From Apostichopus japonicus (Eukaryota; Echinodermata; Holothuroidea; Aspidochirotida; Stichopodidae): a DNA stretch of 64,000 nt. Both the position numbers and the translations under genes were made by a program. Shown in pieces: positions 36,611-47,596 of the stretch. A model generated the notes under the pieces. The model made no database searches. It was not told the origin of the DNA and saw only the letters and a program-made list of their open reading frames with translations. Where the stretch lies: positions 28,433,668 through 28,497,667 of the forward strand of contig NC_092569.1 of assembly GCF_037975245.1 (NCBI RefSeq), written 5' to 3'. Position 1 is the stretch's first letter. Each line of letters opens with the position of its first letter.

Positions 36611-37127
36611 CAGGGATGTGCCCAGGATTTCCTGAGTGCCGGGTATACTGATTGCCGTCCTGGGGGAGGGGTCTAAAAAAAATCTCAAAGAGGAGGGGGA
36701 CACCCCTCCGCTTTGAGAAATTTTTGAAGGTGATTTTTGAAGGTGCTCAGATGCCAAATGCTGGCACTTGTGTAGCATTTTAAGCACATACACTAGTTTT
36801 GCTAACAATTTACATTTTTAATTGTTTTTAGTGAAATATATTACGTACCTGGTAAAAGTTATTAGTTTGTTTCAAAGAGATTTTACAAGGGACCGATTGA
36901 GAGCCGTAAATAATGTTTCTCGCATGCGTAACTGATGCATTATTAGTCTGTATGATTTTGGCATATAGGCTAGGCCTAATTTATGTTGAATATATATTGT
37001 TAGCAATGTCGGGATTTTCGATGCAAATAGTGCTGGGCTGGATTCACGATTTTTAAGACAGTGCTGGGCGGTAATTTTTAGTGCTGGGCGGGGCCGCCCA
37101 GTGCCGCCCAGCGTGGACACATCCCTG
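36611..37127 (+). mobile_element. hAT-like MITE, 517 bp
   Basis: The termini are CAGGGATGTG at 36611-36620 and CACATCCCTG at 37118-37127. Flanking 8-mers are AGCCTATA on the left and GGCCTATA on the right (7 of 8 match), as expected for an 8-bp hAT target duplication. Near the right end, GTGCTGGGCGG and CCGCCCAG form further inverted words. The element has no transposase frame, so it is non-autonomous. Confidence 0.8.
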
Positions 37128-38577
37128 GGCCTATATGCTAACGGCTATACAATTCCCTCAGATCAGGTTGTTGATTTCTTTACATTTATGAGCGAGCTCT
37201 TTCGTGGACCTAGTAGATACTACTTGGACCAAGTAACAGCTTCCTGCATTTATAAGTTCTCTTCTTTTATCTTGGTTACGGCCAAACTCTGCCTCAATAT
37301 CAGCTTCACATAATGTGCAGAGGCAAATATAATTTCAAAGAAATGCAATGATTCAAATTATAAGTAAGGAATACACGCGTTGTAATTATTCCACATTTCT
37401 GAGACGCATATATATACAAACATCTTTTTCTTCTAGGATTAACTTGACTATACCTCAATTTAATAAGGCATTCAGCTGTATACCACCATTGCAGTTAAAT
37501 GTGTTTTCTGTCCGTTTGTGAAACACATTTTTTTCTCCTCCAGCTGTTGTTTCTGTTATGATGCCAATGAGGCAGATCCTGGTATAGGACCATGTCATGT
37601 CATTTGTTTGTTCTCACATCATGCATTTAATATTTACAATAATCGGTGGGTAAGAAGAAAGTGATAAACGAGACACGGTGTGAAGGAAGTAGAACAATAA
37701 AAACCCCGCGGGCTTGACGAAGTGCCCTACTCCCTGTAATTGAAGTAGTAGAAAGAAATACTACAGTATATGAAAGCAATCTAAAACAAAAAGCACAAAT
37801 TGAACACCCCATCAACTGTATACGCACATACACACAAAATGCACGACTGAAATTACCCATCTACCCACCTCCATTCCTGCCACAGCTGAATACCTGCATC
37901 CAAACAATAAAAGAATGTAGGCTTTCTGTCAGTCTTAAAGAAAGTAATATGTAGACAAATGATCAGCGTCAATAAGTAATGGAAATAAGGAAATAATTTA
38001 GTACCCAAGTTATATTTTAAAGATCTTAAACTATAGGTTTGTCAATTAATGTTTCGGGTAAAGAGTTCCAAAGGTTAATGGCGCGATATCGAACGGCATC
38101 AAACGGCAGGTTCTCTAACTTTTATATGTCTACCCTATAGTCTACAGAATCGCCAACTGTTGTTGACCGAAATTCGATACCATAAAAATGCTCCAGTTGA
38201 ATTGCTAGGGATTACTCACAAAGTGGAGGCGTTATTGCTAAATTGTTTCTATATAGCCTAGCGTGTCAGTGTGGCGCTTCTGGATAGCTAAAAATCTTCT
38301 CTGTAGGGTGAGGCATTCGGGAGAAATATTTTCGGAAGTCTGACCGTGTTTTGGCCCTAATTTAAAACATTCGGCATGGGAAGGGTTAAGTACATTATCA
38401 TCTATGTCGTTTGCTCACAGATTTTGCTCCCTCTCTTCTTCTTTTTTGCACTAAAAAAACAAACAAATTCCTGTGCAGCATGAACAGGAATTTGGGAACA
38501 TCGTTATTTCCTTTCTGTGTACAATTTCAAATAATATGATTATATACCCCTGTTTCGGCCGGACTATCCAGACAAGG
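37128..38577. other. Intergenic; 3' flank of the WSC receptor gene
   Basis: No exon was recognised. A stretch at about 38040-38110 (GGTAAAGAGTTCCAAAGGTT) may be an old dispersed-repeat fragment, but no second copy was seen in the window. Confidence 0.4.
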
Positions 38578-39283
38578 TTATATAGGAGTCAAGTATACAT
38601 CTTCCATTCTGGACTGGTCTTGCGACTCGGTTTCGTCAGACCCAACACTTGTCTCTTTGGATACCCTGGTGTATTTCGGAGTTACAATCTCACTGATGTC
38701 CATATTTTGGAACCTTCTGGGTATCTGTACCTCATATTCTTGCTGATCTGCAGTGGTCTCTTCAGAACCTTTTGCGTTTGCCCAGTCGTAGACATCACCG
38801 TCGTCGATGTTGTTCCAGGCCTTATTGCCCGCTGCTGGTACAGATGCATTTGGTATTACATAACTGTTGGATATTCGCTGATGTTCTTCCACGGTTTTCA
38901 CACTTTCGTCCAATAAAGAGGGGGTTGTTTCTAATCTAGGCGATGGCACAGGACGGTATGGATCAATCGGCTTGTACGATGGCGATTCATCAAACCCAGT
39001 TTGATCACAAGGACCTGGATCAATCTGAACTTCTTCAGTATCATAAAGATCTTCATTGGCTGTTTCCAATGGGTATTCTGCGTCGCAGGAAGGGAGTACA
39101 GAAGATAAATCGTAGTCGACAGTGATAGTCGCATGCTCTTCTTCGTTCAATGTTGCATCTGTAGCCTCATGAGAAGTTGCATCTGGTTTCTCCAAATCTA
39201 GGTCGACGGTTCCATCTCCGTCAACTCGTTGAATTGTTGGTCGATATCGTGGAGCTTGCGGCCTGTAGTCACTCGTGCAGCTA
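38578..39283 (-). CDS. WSC/sushi receptor, exon 5: cytoplasmic tail
   Basis: The final coding exon (706 nt) uses acceptor gttatatatcag in phase 2 and ends at TAA 38578-38580. It encodes a tail of about 235 residues. The tail is acidic, rich in Ser/Thr/Pro and without a kinase or other globular domain. It has 12 tyrosines, many in SH2-docking-like contexts: YKPI, YRPV, YVIP, YEVQI, YTRV, YDLS and a terminal VYLTPI. With the other exons it makes a predicted type I membrane protein: signal peptide, WSC, one CCP domain, one transmembrane helix, tail. The architecture suggests a carbohydrate- or protein-binding receptor that signals through phosphotyrosine adaptors. That role is inference; no named orthologue is claimed. 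Confidence 0.85.
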
Positions 39284-39757
39284 CTGATATATAACGTATG
39301 AATATATAAAGATGAGAGAGTAAAACAACAGAAAGAATTTATTTAGAAAATACATAGAAGACGAAAATGTTTGATCCTTGAGTGAAAAATAATGTAATGT
39401 ATGTAAATAAAATCTTATATAGCGCACTATACGCGCGATGCATCTGTGCGCTTTACAAACAATCTAGAAAATACAATGCCATAAAATATTAAATAGAAAA
39501 AACAGTAAATACACCGCATGTTACTAATAATAATACTAATAATAATACCGCATGTTGATGAAAATTGGTTAATATTTTCCAATTAACACTTAAAGGAAAG
39601 AAATGTGCCGAATTGAAAATAATGTCATTCTTTATAATTATTGTCTTTATTGTAAATGCAGTAAAAAGTGTTTTGATCTTTAAATAATGTAAATATTGTG
39701 ATCCAATGGACGTAAATAGTGGGTCCAATGAATCAGAGGAGTAATCAATAATTTTAC
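39284..39757 (-). other. Intron 4 of the WSC receptor gene
   Basis: Intron of 474 bp. It contains a TATAGCGC ... GCGCTTTACAA fragment (39417-39460) of a type common in dispersed repeats, and an (AAT)-rich patch near 39525-39548. Confidence 0.6.
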
Positions 39758-39863
39758 CTTTTCCGATTGAGAACTATCACTGTCACAACAACCGCTGTAA
39801 TTATAACAATGATGGTTATAATTATTGCAACAAGAACGCCTGTGTTTCCTTTCTCTGTATTAC
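39758..39863 (-). CDS. WSC/sushi receptor, exon 4: transmembrane helix
   Basis: A 106-nt exon with acceptor tgttcttgtttttcag and donor AAAAG|gtaaaa, phase 1 in and phase 2 out. It reads NTEKGNTGVLVAIIITIIVI then ITAVVVTVIVLNRK. The hydrophobic run of about 24 residues followed by NRKR is a standard single-pass helix with a positive inside flank, which puts the tail in the cytoplasm. Confidence 0.9.
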
Positions 39864-40453
39864 CTGAAAAACAAGAACATTTAACAAAGATTTTCTTTAT
39901 TCTTCTTAAAGGTATTCCAAATCAAATTTCCTTTACCTGTCGAAGGCTATCTTGATAATTACATGTTGCATTGAAATGACATATATACTAGTTAGTTATG
40001 TAGAGTTTACCGCATAACTTAACTGTGATTACGTTTACAATATGACATATGCAGCCTTCCTTCAACTAATATCTCATCATAAAAATTATTACTTCAAATC
40101 GCTTTGTATTGTCACGAAAGAATATTTCTAAGACTAACATTGGTGACAGCCGATTTTCAAATTTTGACTTCCCTTTTACCGCCACTGTCATAGCATTTTG
40201 ACGCATTGACATTACAATCTCTGATTTCACACGTCCAAGTTTGTCTAGTCAATAATTTATATACCCGTATATGAGTTGGGTAGTCTGAATTCGTTAAATT
40301 TTGAGTCGGAGTAAAAGGGCGTGATCTTTATCATTTCTCGGCATTGCTTCAAACACAGACAAGATGAAGAAGTTCACATTTCAACCCTTTCAATAGTTTT
40401 TTCTTTCGGCTGATTACTTTAATTCAATCCTCTGAAGTAGTTTTGCATCAAAC

Positions 40454-40681
40454 CTCTCATATCATTGTCTGATTCTGTTGCAGTTTCTTTGCAGGTCGGT
40501 GGTGTTCCTTGCCATTCCCAAATATCACCATTCTGGTTGCACTCTAGCATGTCATCTCCAGTTAACTGGTAACCATCGTTACACGTCAGATACACCCTAT
40601 CCCACTCAAAGTGAATGACTCCGTTATCAAGTTTGGAGAGGCTTGGACAGTCACTTGATTGCTGAGAGGAATGATTTGGTA
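40454..40681 (-). CDS. WSC/sushi receptor, exon 3: sushi/CCP domain
   Basis: A 228-nt symmetric phase 1-1 exon, the usual design for a CCP module. It reads DCPSLSKLDNGVIHFEWDRV, YLTCNDGYQLTGDDMLECNQ, NGDIWEWQGTPPTCKE. The four conserved cysteines, the GY pair and the late Trp of the sushi consensus are all present. The acceptor is good (gttaatgttccag). The donor (AGAG|gtttga) is weak but gives exactly the phase exon 4 needs. Confidence 0.9.
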
Positions 40682-41120
40682 CTGGAACATTAACAAAAAA
40701 AAAATTGCATATTCAAAATGTTCGTAAGAGTAGGGGAATGAATATGTGTCTCCGACTTATATCCTCTTCGTATTTCTTTTATCATATCTGTACTGTGAGC
40801 ATATGATTAAATAAATTTATACGTATCGATAAGTCAACTAATGCGTCGCTGATTTTGGAAACCAAGAAGGTGAATATACGACAGGTACATCGCATTTAGA
40901 AGTTTAGTCCCCCAAACAAGGAGTAACAACCGATCCGTAACTAAAATTAATTTTTGACCAATTAATGGGGAGAGAGGGGGGGGGGGGGCGGTTGGGTGCG
41001 TGGGTGAGAACAGGAAATAAAGGGGTGAAGTAATATTTGATAGAATTATACGTTATGATCGTTATGAGCATAGCGAATGACCACGTTATCAAGTTCTCAA
41101 AGTGAATTGCTACCAATTAC

Positions 41121-41417
41121 CAAGGTATACGGCGACAGTTCCACTCTTTCCACAGTATTCAGTGTCTGTGTCTGCAGTGCGTTTGCAGTCTGCCTTGCAT
41201 TCGATATCATCTAGTCTTGCTGTGTCATTGAAAACATCAAGACTTTTAATACACAGACAAATATTCCCTCCGCTTAGGCCAAACGTAGTTCCTGTATCAT
41301 TGCTCTGGTCATCACAGAATGATGAACACGTTTTCGGCGACAAATTGGTTGGCACGTACTTCCCCGTTGCTGTTGTCGTGTTCCAGGAGAAGTGAACACA
41401 CCACAAAAACTGCAAAT
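41121..41417 (-). CDS. WSC/sushi receptor, exon 2: WSC domain
   Basis: A 297-nt symmetric phase 1-1 exon with acceptor ttattttcttcgcag and donor CTTG|gtaatt. It reads LQFLWCVHFSWNTTTATGKY, VPTNLSPKTCSSFCDDQSND, TGTTFGLSGGNICLCIKSLD, VFNDTARLDDIECKADCKRT, ADTDTEYCGKSGTVAVYL. Eight cysteines, the FGLSGGNICLC core and the C-terminal YCG..G..AVY match the WSC domain. That is a putative carbohydrate-binding module known from yeast stress sensors, polycystin-1 and Kremen. Predicted N-glycosylation sites (NTT, NDT) occur. Confidence 0.9.
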
Positions 41418-41648
41418 CTGCGAAGAAAATAAGAAATTATTTAAAGATCAACCAGTGGCGTAGACAGAATGGAAATTCGCAGGACGAAGCGGGTATACGG
41501 CAATAAATTGGCCAAAGAAATATAAGCATTGACACAATTTATCCTTTACCGACTTTTTCTGCTAATAGCAGTTGTACCATGAGGTCATTGTCTTAAACTC
41601 CAAAAGTCACAAAGTAGGATTAATATTCGGCATAACTTTTTTTCTAAT

Positions 41649-41872
41649 AGGGTTGCGAAATAGTGGAACGGTTTGCCTGAGAAAGTGGTACTTGCAAGTA
41701 GTGTCAATGGGTTTAAGAATGTTTTGGACAAGCACTTTAAGCATTGTAATCGGGTCTGAGTGTTTGTGTTTTCAGTTTTTTCTTCTTCTTTCCTATAGGG
41801 TCCTTGATGGGGACTTGAGTGTCCCTCCTGATCCTTTTTTTTCTACTAAACCAAACTAAACTAAACTAAACT
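41649..41872 (+). mobile_element. LINE 3' end relic (CR1/Jockey-like)
   Basis: One frame (41649-41758) reads RVAK, a stop, WNGLPEKVVLASSVNGFKNV, LDKHFKHCNRV then TGA. This is the typical C-terminal tail of non-LTR retrotransposon ORF2. The 3' UTR ends in a microsatellite tail (AAACT)n near 41850-41877. The copy is 5'-truncated and carries an in-frame TAG, so it is dead. It lies in intron 1 of the WSC receptor gene on the opposite strand. Confidence 0.8.
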
Positions 41873-41877
41873 AATAT

Positions 41878-42926
41878 CTATGATACAGGATAGGGCACTT
41901 ATTCTTAATAGCATTGTTTGGTCGGTTTTTTACAAGGTTTTCTTCATTAGCCATTATCAAACAAATAAACGAGATTTCTCTAACAAGTTAACTTTGATTC
42001 AGTGACTGACATTTTAGTCAGAGTCTCGTACTTCGCATTGAACATTGAGTATCGTTTTGAATGAAAACACATGTGAAGTTGGGTCCTGAAGTTAGCCCCG
42101 AATTAACCATGGTCCGACCATCATTAGCAGGAAGAACCCTGCGTGTGACCACAATTGCGTTGTCCGACTATGGATTTTACCGTAAACATTGACATCATCT
42201 ACTACTTACAACTATAAAACCCGCGAAACATCGTCAAAACCGTGACCACTGACCCAACGCAACTGCGCATGATAGCTTTGCAAAAGCATAATTAACTCAC
42301 TGATGCATGTGTCCGCGAATAACGACCGTCCGAATATATATCCAATAAGTCGTGTGAGTACGCCGCGTGACCGTTACCGTAGTTAGTTTAATATGGTCGG
42401 ACTATAGTTAAGAAACGATGGTCGGAAGATGGAATTTTATACGTGTGACCGTGGTCTAATACTTACTTTATTTGTTTATACACGCTCGCTATATACACGT
42501 TCAACATAACAAACATAATAGATGTATCCATACCTTAGATTCCTTAGATTTGCATTAATTAGCGTGTATTTAAATGAGTATTACGATATCACAAATTTAT
42601 TCCAATCATGCACAACATCTGGAGATTATTTGGCGGAGTCTCGAATAGCCCCAAGTTGTTGACATTCCCCATATTTCATAATCTACCAAAACGGTTATGA
42701 AATTCAAATCCGGGAGCTCCACAATAAATCATGAATCGTATGATTGATAAAACTTTCCCAAATGAAAGTGTCTTTCTGGCTCTGGTAATTTTATTGCAGA
42801 TATATGTCAGTCAAGCCTTAACAAAGGAAACGTTGAACAAGAACCACCTAGAGCAAGAACAAACTCAACTTTTTGCAATAGTATACTTACATCAATGAGT
42901 AACGGACTCATTAATACATTAGATAT
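41878..42926. other. Intron 1 sequence, nothing recognised
   Basis: No exon or known repeat was seen up to the target-site duplication of the MITE at 42927. The ACGTGTGACC-type words near 42120-42460 look like an old dispersed repeat. Confidence 0.4.
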
Positions 42927-43296
42927 CAAGGGCGTAGGAACCGGGGGGGGGGGGCTGGGGGCGCCAGCCCCCAGTGAAAAATGTGGAGGGGCGGAAGTAT
43001 CATTCCGCCCCCCGCTTCGCAAGTCAGAAAACCCCTTTTTCATTTCCAAATGAGAAAAAAATCTCATTTGGAGCACCAAATTGCATCTAAGGCCAGGTGA
43101 AAATACAAAATTAAGTTTAAAGAATGGAGTGGGTGTGGAAGTGTGCTATATTGCACCAAATTGCATCTGAGGCCACCTGGAAATGCAAAAAAATCCAAAG
43201 GGGGAGGGGGACACCCCCTCCCCTTAGACCCCTCCCCAGGACGGCCATCAGTTTTCAGCCCCCCCCCCCACTCAAAAGTACCTTCCTACGCCACTG
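42927..43296 (+). mobile_element. Complete hAT-like MITE with perfect 8-bp TSD
   Basis: The 370-bp element starts CAAGGGCGTAGGAACC and ends GGTACCTTCCTACGCCACTG-like (inverted ends GGCGTAGGAA/TTCCTACGCC). It is flanked by identical 8-mers TTAGATAT at 42919-42926 and 43297-43304. The 8-bp duplication and CA..TG ends fit the hAT superfamily. The interior is non-coding; a minus-strand open frame (42807-43079) is an artefact. A truncated sibling lies at 2290-2596. Confidence 0.9.
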
Positions 43297-43304
43297 TTAG
43301 ATAT

Positions 43305-43869
43305 TTATGATCATTGCCAAAAGTCCAGGTGATTTTATTTATTGGAGGGTTAATCATTAGTGACTGATTAATTGAAGTATTTGAAAAGCCTAGGAGAAGG
43401 ACCATTGACCAGCTCCTCATTAGCAATACAAGCTGGCATCATCAAATAGTTTGACCTCAGGAATAAGTACTATAAACAGGTAGTGTATCTTCAAGTAGAC
43501 ATTTGAGTGGAAACTGATTAACATTTCAAAGCTAGTCTATTGTCCCATAACAATGGAAATCATTAATTTCTTTAGCTTACTTTCATTTCAAGTAGTGAAG
43601 GGAAAGTAGAACAATCTGCAGTTTCCTTTTTATGTGCGTTTTAAATATCACAATGAAAAGCTTCTGGCCGACGAAATACTATGGATTGAATCAAAGTCAA
43701 AACATCTAGAAGGATAACTTAGTTTGGTTTTTTACAATTTATATTTTCATAAATACTCATATGTTTGTAACTCCAATACCTGCTAGAAGAAGTGAATATT
43801 TATGAAACAATTCATTGCCCCTTTGTTGATAATGACATGTCATATGAGCATTATAATTCGTTCTGCAAA
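43305..43869. other. Intron 1 sequence, nothing recognised
   Basis: Spacer between the MITE and the 50-bp minisatellite. Confidence 0.4.
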
Positions 43870-44925
43870 GTTACCCTTACACTGAGAGTCCGCATAAGTA
43901 AAAGAGATTGGTTACTATAGTTTACCTTACACTGAGTGTCTGCATAAGTAAGAAAGGTTGGTTACTATGGTTTACCTTACAATGGGTGTCTGTATAAGTA
44001 AGACAGATTGGTTACTATGGTTTACCTTACACTGTGTGTCCGCATATGTAAGAGAGATTGGTTACTATAGTTTACCTTACACTGAGTGTCCGCATAAGTA
44101 AGAGAGGTACTCTGGTTTCCCTTAGACTGGGTGTCTGCATAAGTAAGAGTGGTTGGTTACTATAGTTTACCTTACAATGGGTGTCCGCATATGTAAGAGA
44201 GATTGGTTACTATAGTTTACCTTACACCGAGTGTCCGTATAAGTAAGAGAGGTTGGTTACTGTATTTTCCCTTACACTGAGTGTCTGCATAAGTAAGAGA
44301 GGTTGGTTACTATAGTTTACCTTACACTGGGTGTCCGCATATGTAAGAGAGATTGTTAACTATGGTTTCCCTTACACTGGGTGTTTGCATAAGTAAGAGT
44401 GGTTGGTTACTATAGTTTACCTAACATTGGGTGTCGGAAAAGGAAGAGAGATTGGTTAGTGTAGTTTCCCTTACACCTTACACTGGGTGTCCGCATAGGT
44501 AAGAGAGGTTGGTTACTATATTTTACCTTGGTTGTCTGCATAAGTAAGAGAGGTTGGTTACCATAGTTTACCTTACACTGGGTGTCCGCATAAGTAAGAG
44601 AGGTTGGTTACTATAGTTTACCTTACAATGGGTGTTTGTATAAGTAAGAGAGGTTGCTTACAATAGTTTACCTTACACTGTGTTTCCGCATAAGTGAGAG
44701 AGATTAGTTATACTACAGTTTCCATTACACTGTGTGTCCGCATAAGTAAGAGAGGTTGGTTACTATAGTTTACCTTACAATGGGTGTCTGTATAAGTAAG
44801 AGAGGTTGGTTACTATAGTTTACCTTACACTGTGTGTCCGCATAAGTAAGAAAGGTTGGTTTCTATAGTTTACCTTACACCGAGTGTCCGCATACCTATA
44901 AGAGAGATTGGTTACTATGGTTTAA
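43870..44925 (+). repeat. Minisatellite, 50-bp unit, about 21 copies
   Basis: Units read TTTACCTTACACTGAGTGTC, CGCATAAGTAAGAGAGGTTG, GTTACTATAG with scattered substitutions (CCGCAT/CTGCAT, ACTGAG/AATGGG). Some units are shortened, for example near 44100 and 44515. It lies in intron 1 of the WSC receptor gene. Confidence 0.95.
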
Positions 44926-45535
44926 GATCACAGAAGAAGCTTGAAATGAAACTTTGCCAATATTTTCAATGCTGTGCATGTATCATCCTTTTGAACTGTG
45001 GATCATTGTTGGTAGACCTTAAGTCATGTATCAATAACTTCCTGAAAGTATTTCAAGTGATACGTGCTGGGAGATAGTTCATGTATTCTTTTGTAAGGTT
45101 GAGAGCACCATGGGGTACTGATCTTATGCTTCTATCATTAATGAACTATTCGGAAATTAAAGACACTCGTTATTGTCTGCTATTAATATTAGGCTATACA
45201 ATCAGTCACACATGAACGAGTTTCTTGTCCTTCTATACTTGCAGTATAATGCCCTTACAAACGAGGACAGCTGTTGTGCCCCTTTCATATAATTGCCGTG
45301 GATGTTCCCAAAACGACCGATTCTCATAGAGTTATAATAAGTAGTGAGTGGTTATAGGCCTATGTATTTAAATCATGCATCCGTTATCGTTAGGCTGTGC
45401 TTAACATCTTTGCAGTTCTTACTGTCCTTTGCAATTTACCTTCACCTTATTTTTTTTATCTCCTCTCCTTTTTGTCTTTCAGAATAAACAAAATGTAACA
45501 TTCTATCACTTCCAGGTGACAACCCTGTGTCCGTT
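44926..45535. other. Intron 1 sequence, nothing recognised
   Basis: No exon or repeat recognised. Confidence 0.4.
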
Positions 45536-45702
45536 ACGAGTCGGAAATTTTTACCACGCGAAACAGTCTATTTCAGCGATAGAACGCGAGTGTTTAACGT
45601 TAGTATATGGGCAGTGTCAAAATTCCTTATTTTTTTCATGCAGAGAGCAATTTATTCTTAAAGAAAGGCTATCGCCCAATATTACACTTATCAGAATCTA
45701 AC
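45536..45702 (+). pseudogene. Decayed Ty3-type RNase H fragment
   Basis: Peptide pieces of a retrotransposon RNase H appear in alternating frames: SRKFLPRE (from 45539), SAIERECLTLV, then F..Q.FILK. The order and spacing match the RNase H segment of Ty3/BEL-type polyproteins. At least two frameshifts are present and no flanking pol or LTR sequence was seen, so it is a small inactive relic. Confidence 0.6.
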
Positions 45703-45935
45703 CTGATAAACAGTAGAATAGTGTGGTGGGCGCTTTGTTTTACAACAACATCGATATATTGTTAGAATAATCACAAGCTCAGAAAACTATGGCCCGGCGA
45801 TACATCAAAGACTGAGGTATACAGTGTTGTTAAAGTTGAAATGGGACAATGATTACGACTACCGATCATGTCCATGTTTATATTATCGATCGTGTCTTCA
45901 AAATAAAGGTTAATTATAGTAAAACACTTGAAAAT

Positions 45936-46310
45936 TGTTATCATGATTTATTTCAACCGATTCACACAGAGATTACATCAGTAACTATACGGCAAATTTT
46001 AAAGTTTTGTACAACAGTTAAAACTGGATCGTGCTGATAAATCCGGTAGCATATGATATTAGGATTACAGTAAGAACTGAGGATATGTGTAATCCCAACA
46101 AATGATTCAAACTCGATTTGTTGGGATTACACATCCTCAGTTCTTACTGTAATCCTAATAGCACATGCTACCGATTTATAGCACGATCCAGTTTTTACTG
46201 TGGTACAAGACTTGAAAATTTGCCGTAGTTACTGTAAACAATACTTAAAGATTGACAGTAGAGTTACTGGCTTCTCTGTGTGTATCGGGTGTTGAAATGA
46301 ATAATACTAA
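45936..46310. repeat. Long imperfect inverted repeat (foldback)
   Basis: Arms of about 160 bp (about 45945-46105 and 46118-46300) pair with few mismatches around a short loop near 46106-46117. The best-paired part is GTAATCCCAACAAAT with ATTTGTTGGGATTAC, and ATTAGGATTACAGTAAGAAC with its complement. Outer pairs include TTTCAACCGATTCACACAGA with a near-complement at about 46272-46297. The inner stem is better conserved than the outer. It fits a foldback element or MITE. Confidence 0.85.
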
Positions 46311-47140
46311 CGAGAAATACCAACTTATAATGTGGGCCTATGTCAGGTGGCAACAAAATCATCCTTTTATATTGCATCCATATACACAAAGGTTTGGTGG
46401 AATGTTGTAGAATTTGGTTGTATATTTAATTAGACAAAGCATGCACGTGGTAAACACTTCAGACAAAACCTTCAGAGAGATAACATCAGTGGAATCATAC
46501 CTCTTTCCACCCAGTACGCCGTGTGTCTGTGTAAACTTAATTCATGATCAAGTCATGTACATTGGGTAGAATAAATATTATCTTTTCCATAATATACGTA
46601 AGGAAACATAAAGAGTTCATAAAGGTAACTTTTTGACATAACTCTCCTCTGTCCCGACCTAGCCCTCTGCGCATGTGCATCCACAACCATATTTAACCCA
46701 ATACAGGCTCACTTCACAAATATTGAATAATGTTCTCTACATTAGGGGAATATATACAACTTTTATATTCTTCCATAAACGGTAGAATAGTCCAGTGTTT
46801 GTTATAATCCTCAACATGTAAACAAGAAAAGCAATATTGGCTACATTTCTGATTCTTATATACATGTATAGATGGCTAGGTTAGACATCGCTGCTATGAT
46901 AGTGTATTAGGCTTATGCTAATTGCTGATGTTTGTATTGAAAGTGACTATTTCAACTTCCATAAGATGTTTAATATCTATTTTAAGGCTATTAAAACAAA
47001 GTGAAAGGAATCCGTTGAAAGTTCTGAGAACGAAAGAATGGAACCTGAAGAACAAGCTTTTTTTTTGTATTCATGAATGGTAAAGCATTTACGTAAAAAA
47101 TAACAAATTTAACAAGAAAAAGAGTTTGTCGGCTACTTAC
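46311..47140. other. Intron 1 sequence, nothing recognised
   Basis: No exon or repeat recognised up to the donor of exon 1a. Confidence 0.4.
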
Positions 47141-47207
47141 GAGATACTTGTACGTGACTAGACAGAATATGGATCATCATACACACAGTAAAGGTAGCAC
47201 GAACCAT
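47141..47207 (-). CDS. WSC/sushi receptor, first exon 1a: signal peptide
   Basis: ATG at 47205-47207 begins MVRATFTVCMMIHILSSHVQ then VS, with donor TCTC|gtaagt in phase 1. The joined codon with exon 2 is CAT (His). The peptide has a basic n-region and a hydrophobic core, consistent with a signal peptide. The start and upstream sequence (ATATTGAAG, ACAACAATGG) resemble those of exon 1b, so the two are duplicates. The 5' UTR and promoter lie at higher coordinates, not delimited. Confidence 0.75.
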
Positions 47208-47596
47208 TGTTGTGACAAAGCTTCAATATAAGAGTTTTACTATTAACCGACTAAAGTATCAGACTGAAAAATGTTGAATAAAACTAATTTTCGTATACTT
47301 GATGAAGGGAGATGCTCTGGAGAGAAGTGCAATGACCATACATGAGTTAATAGCTTCTTTTTTTTCATTAAAAAGTAACCAAGAAGAACGAAACTTTCAG
47401 TTTCATCGCAACAAAATTAAATATAAATTAAAAAAAAACAACTTTTTGGTTATATATACATGTAATTTATAATTTTACCGGTTTATGTGATAATATACCG
47501 TACAAATAGTTATAGTTATATAATGAACGTGTAGCAAGTGGTATAACAGATTTACAATCAACTATTTCCGATAAATACATCATAAACAAAATCCAC

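Noticed and set aside
38473-38916. 147-codon plus-strand open frame
   Set aside because: Shadow of the receptor tail exon on the opposite strand; no family or splice support.
45429-45701. Intact 90-residue gene
   Set aside because: The recognisable RNase H pieces fall in different frames; it is a decayed retrotransposon fragment.
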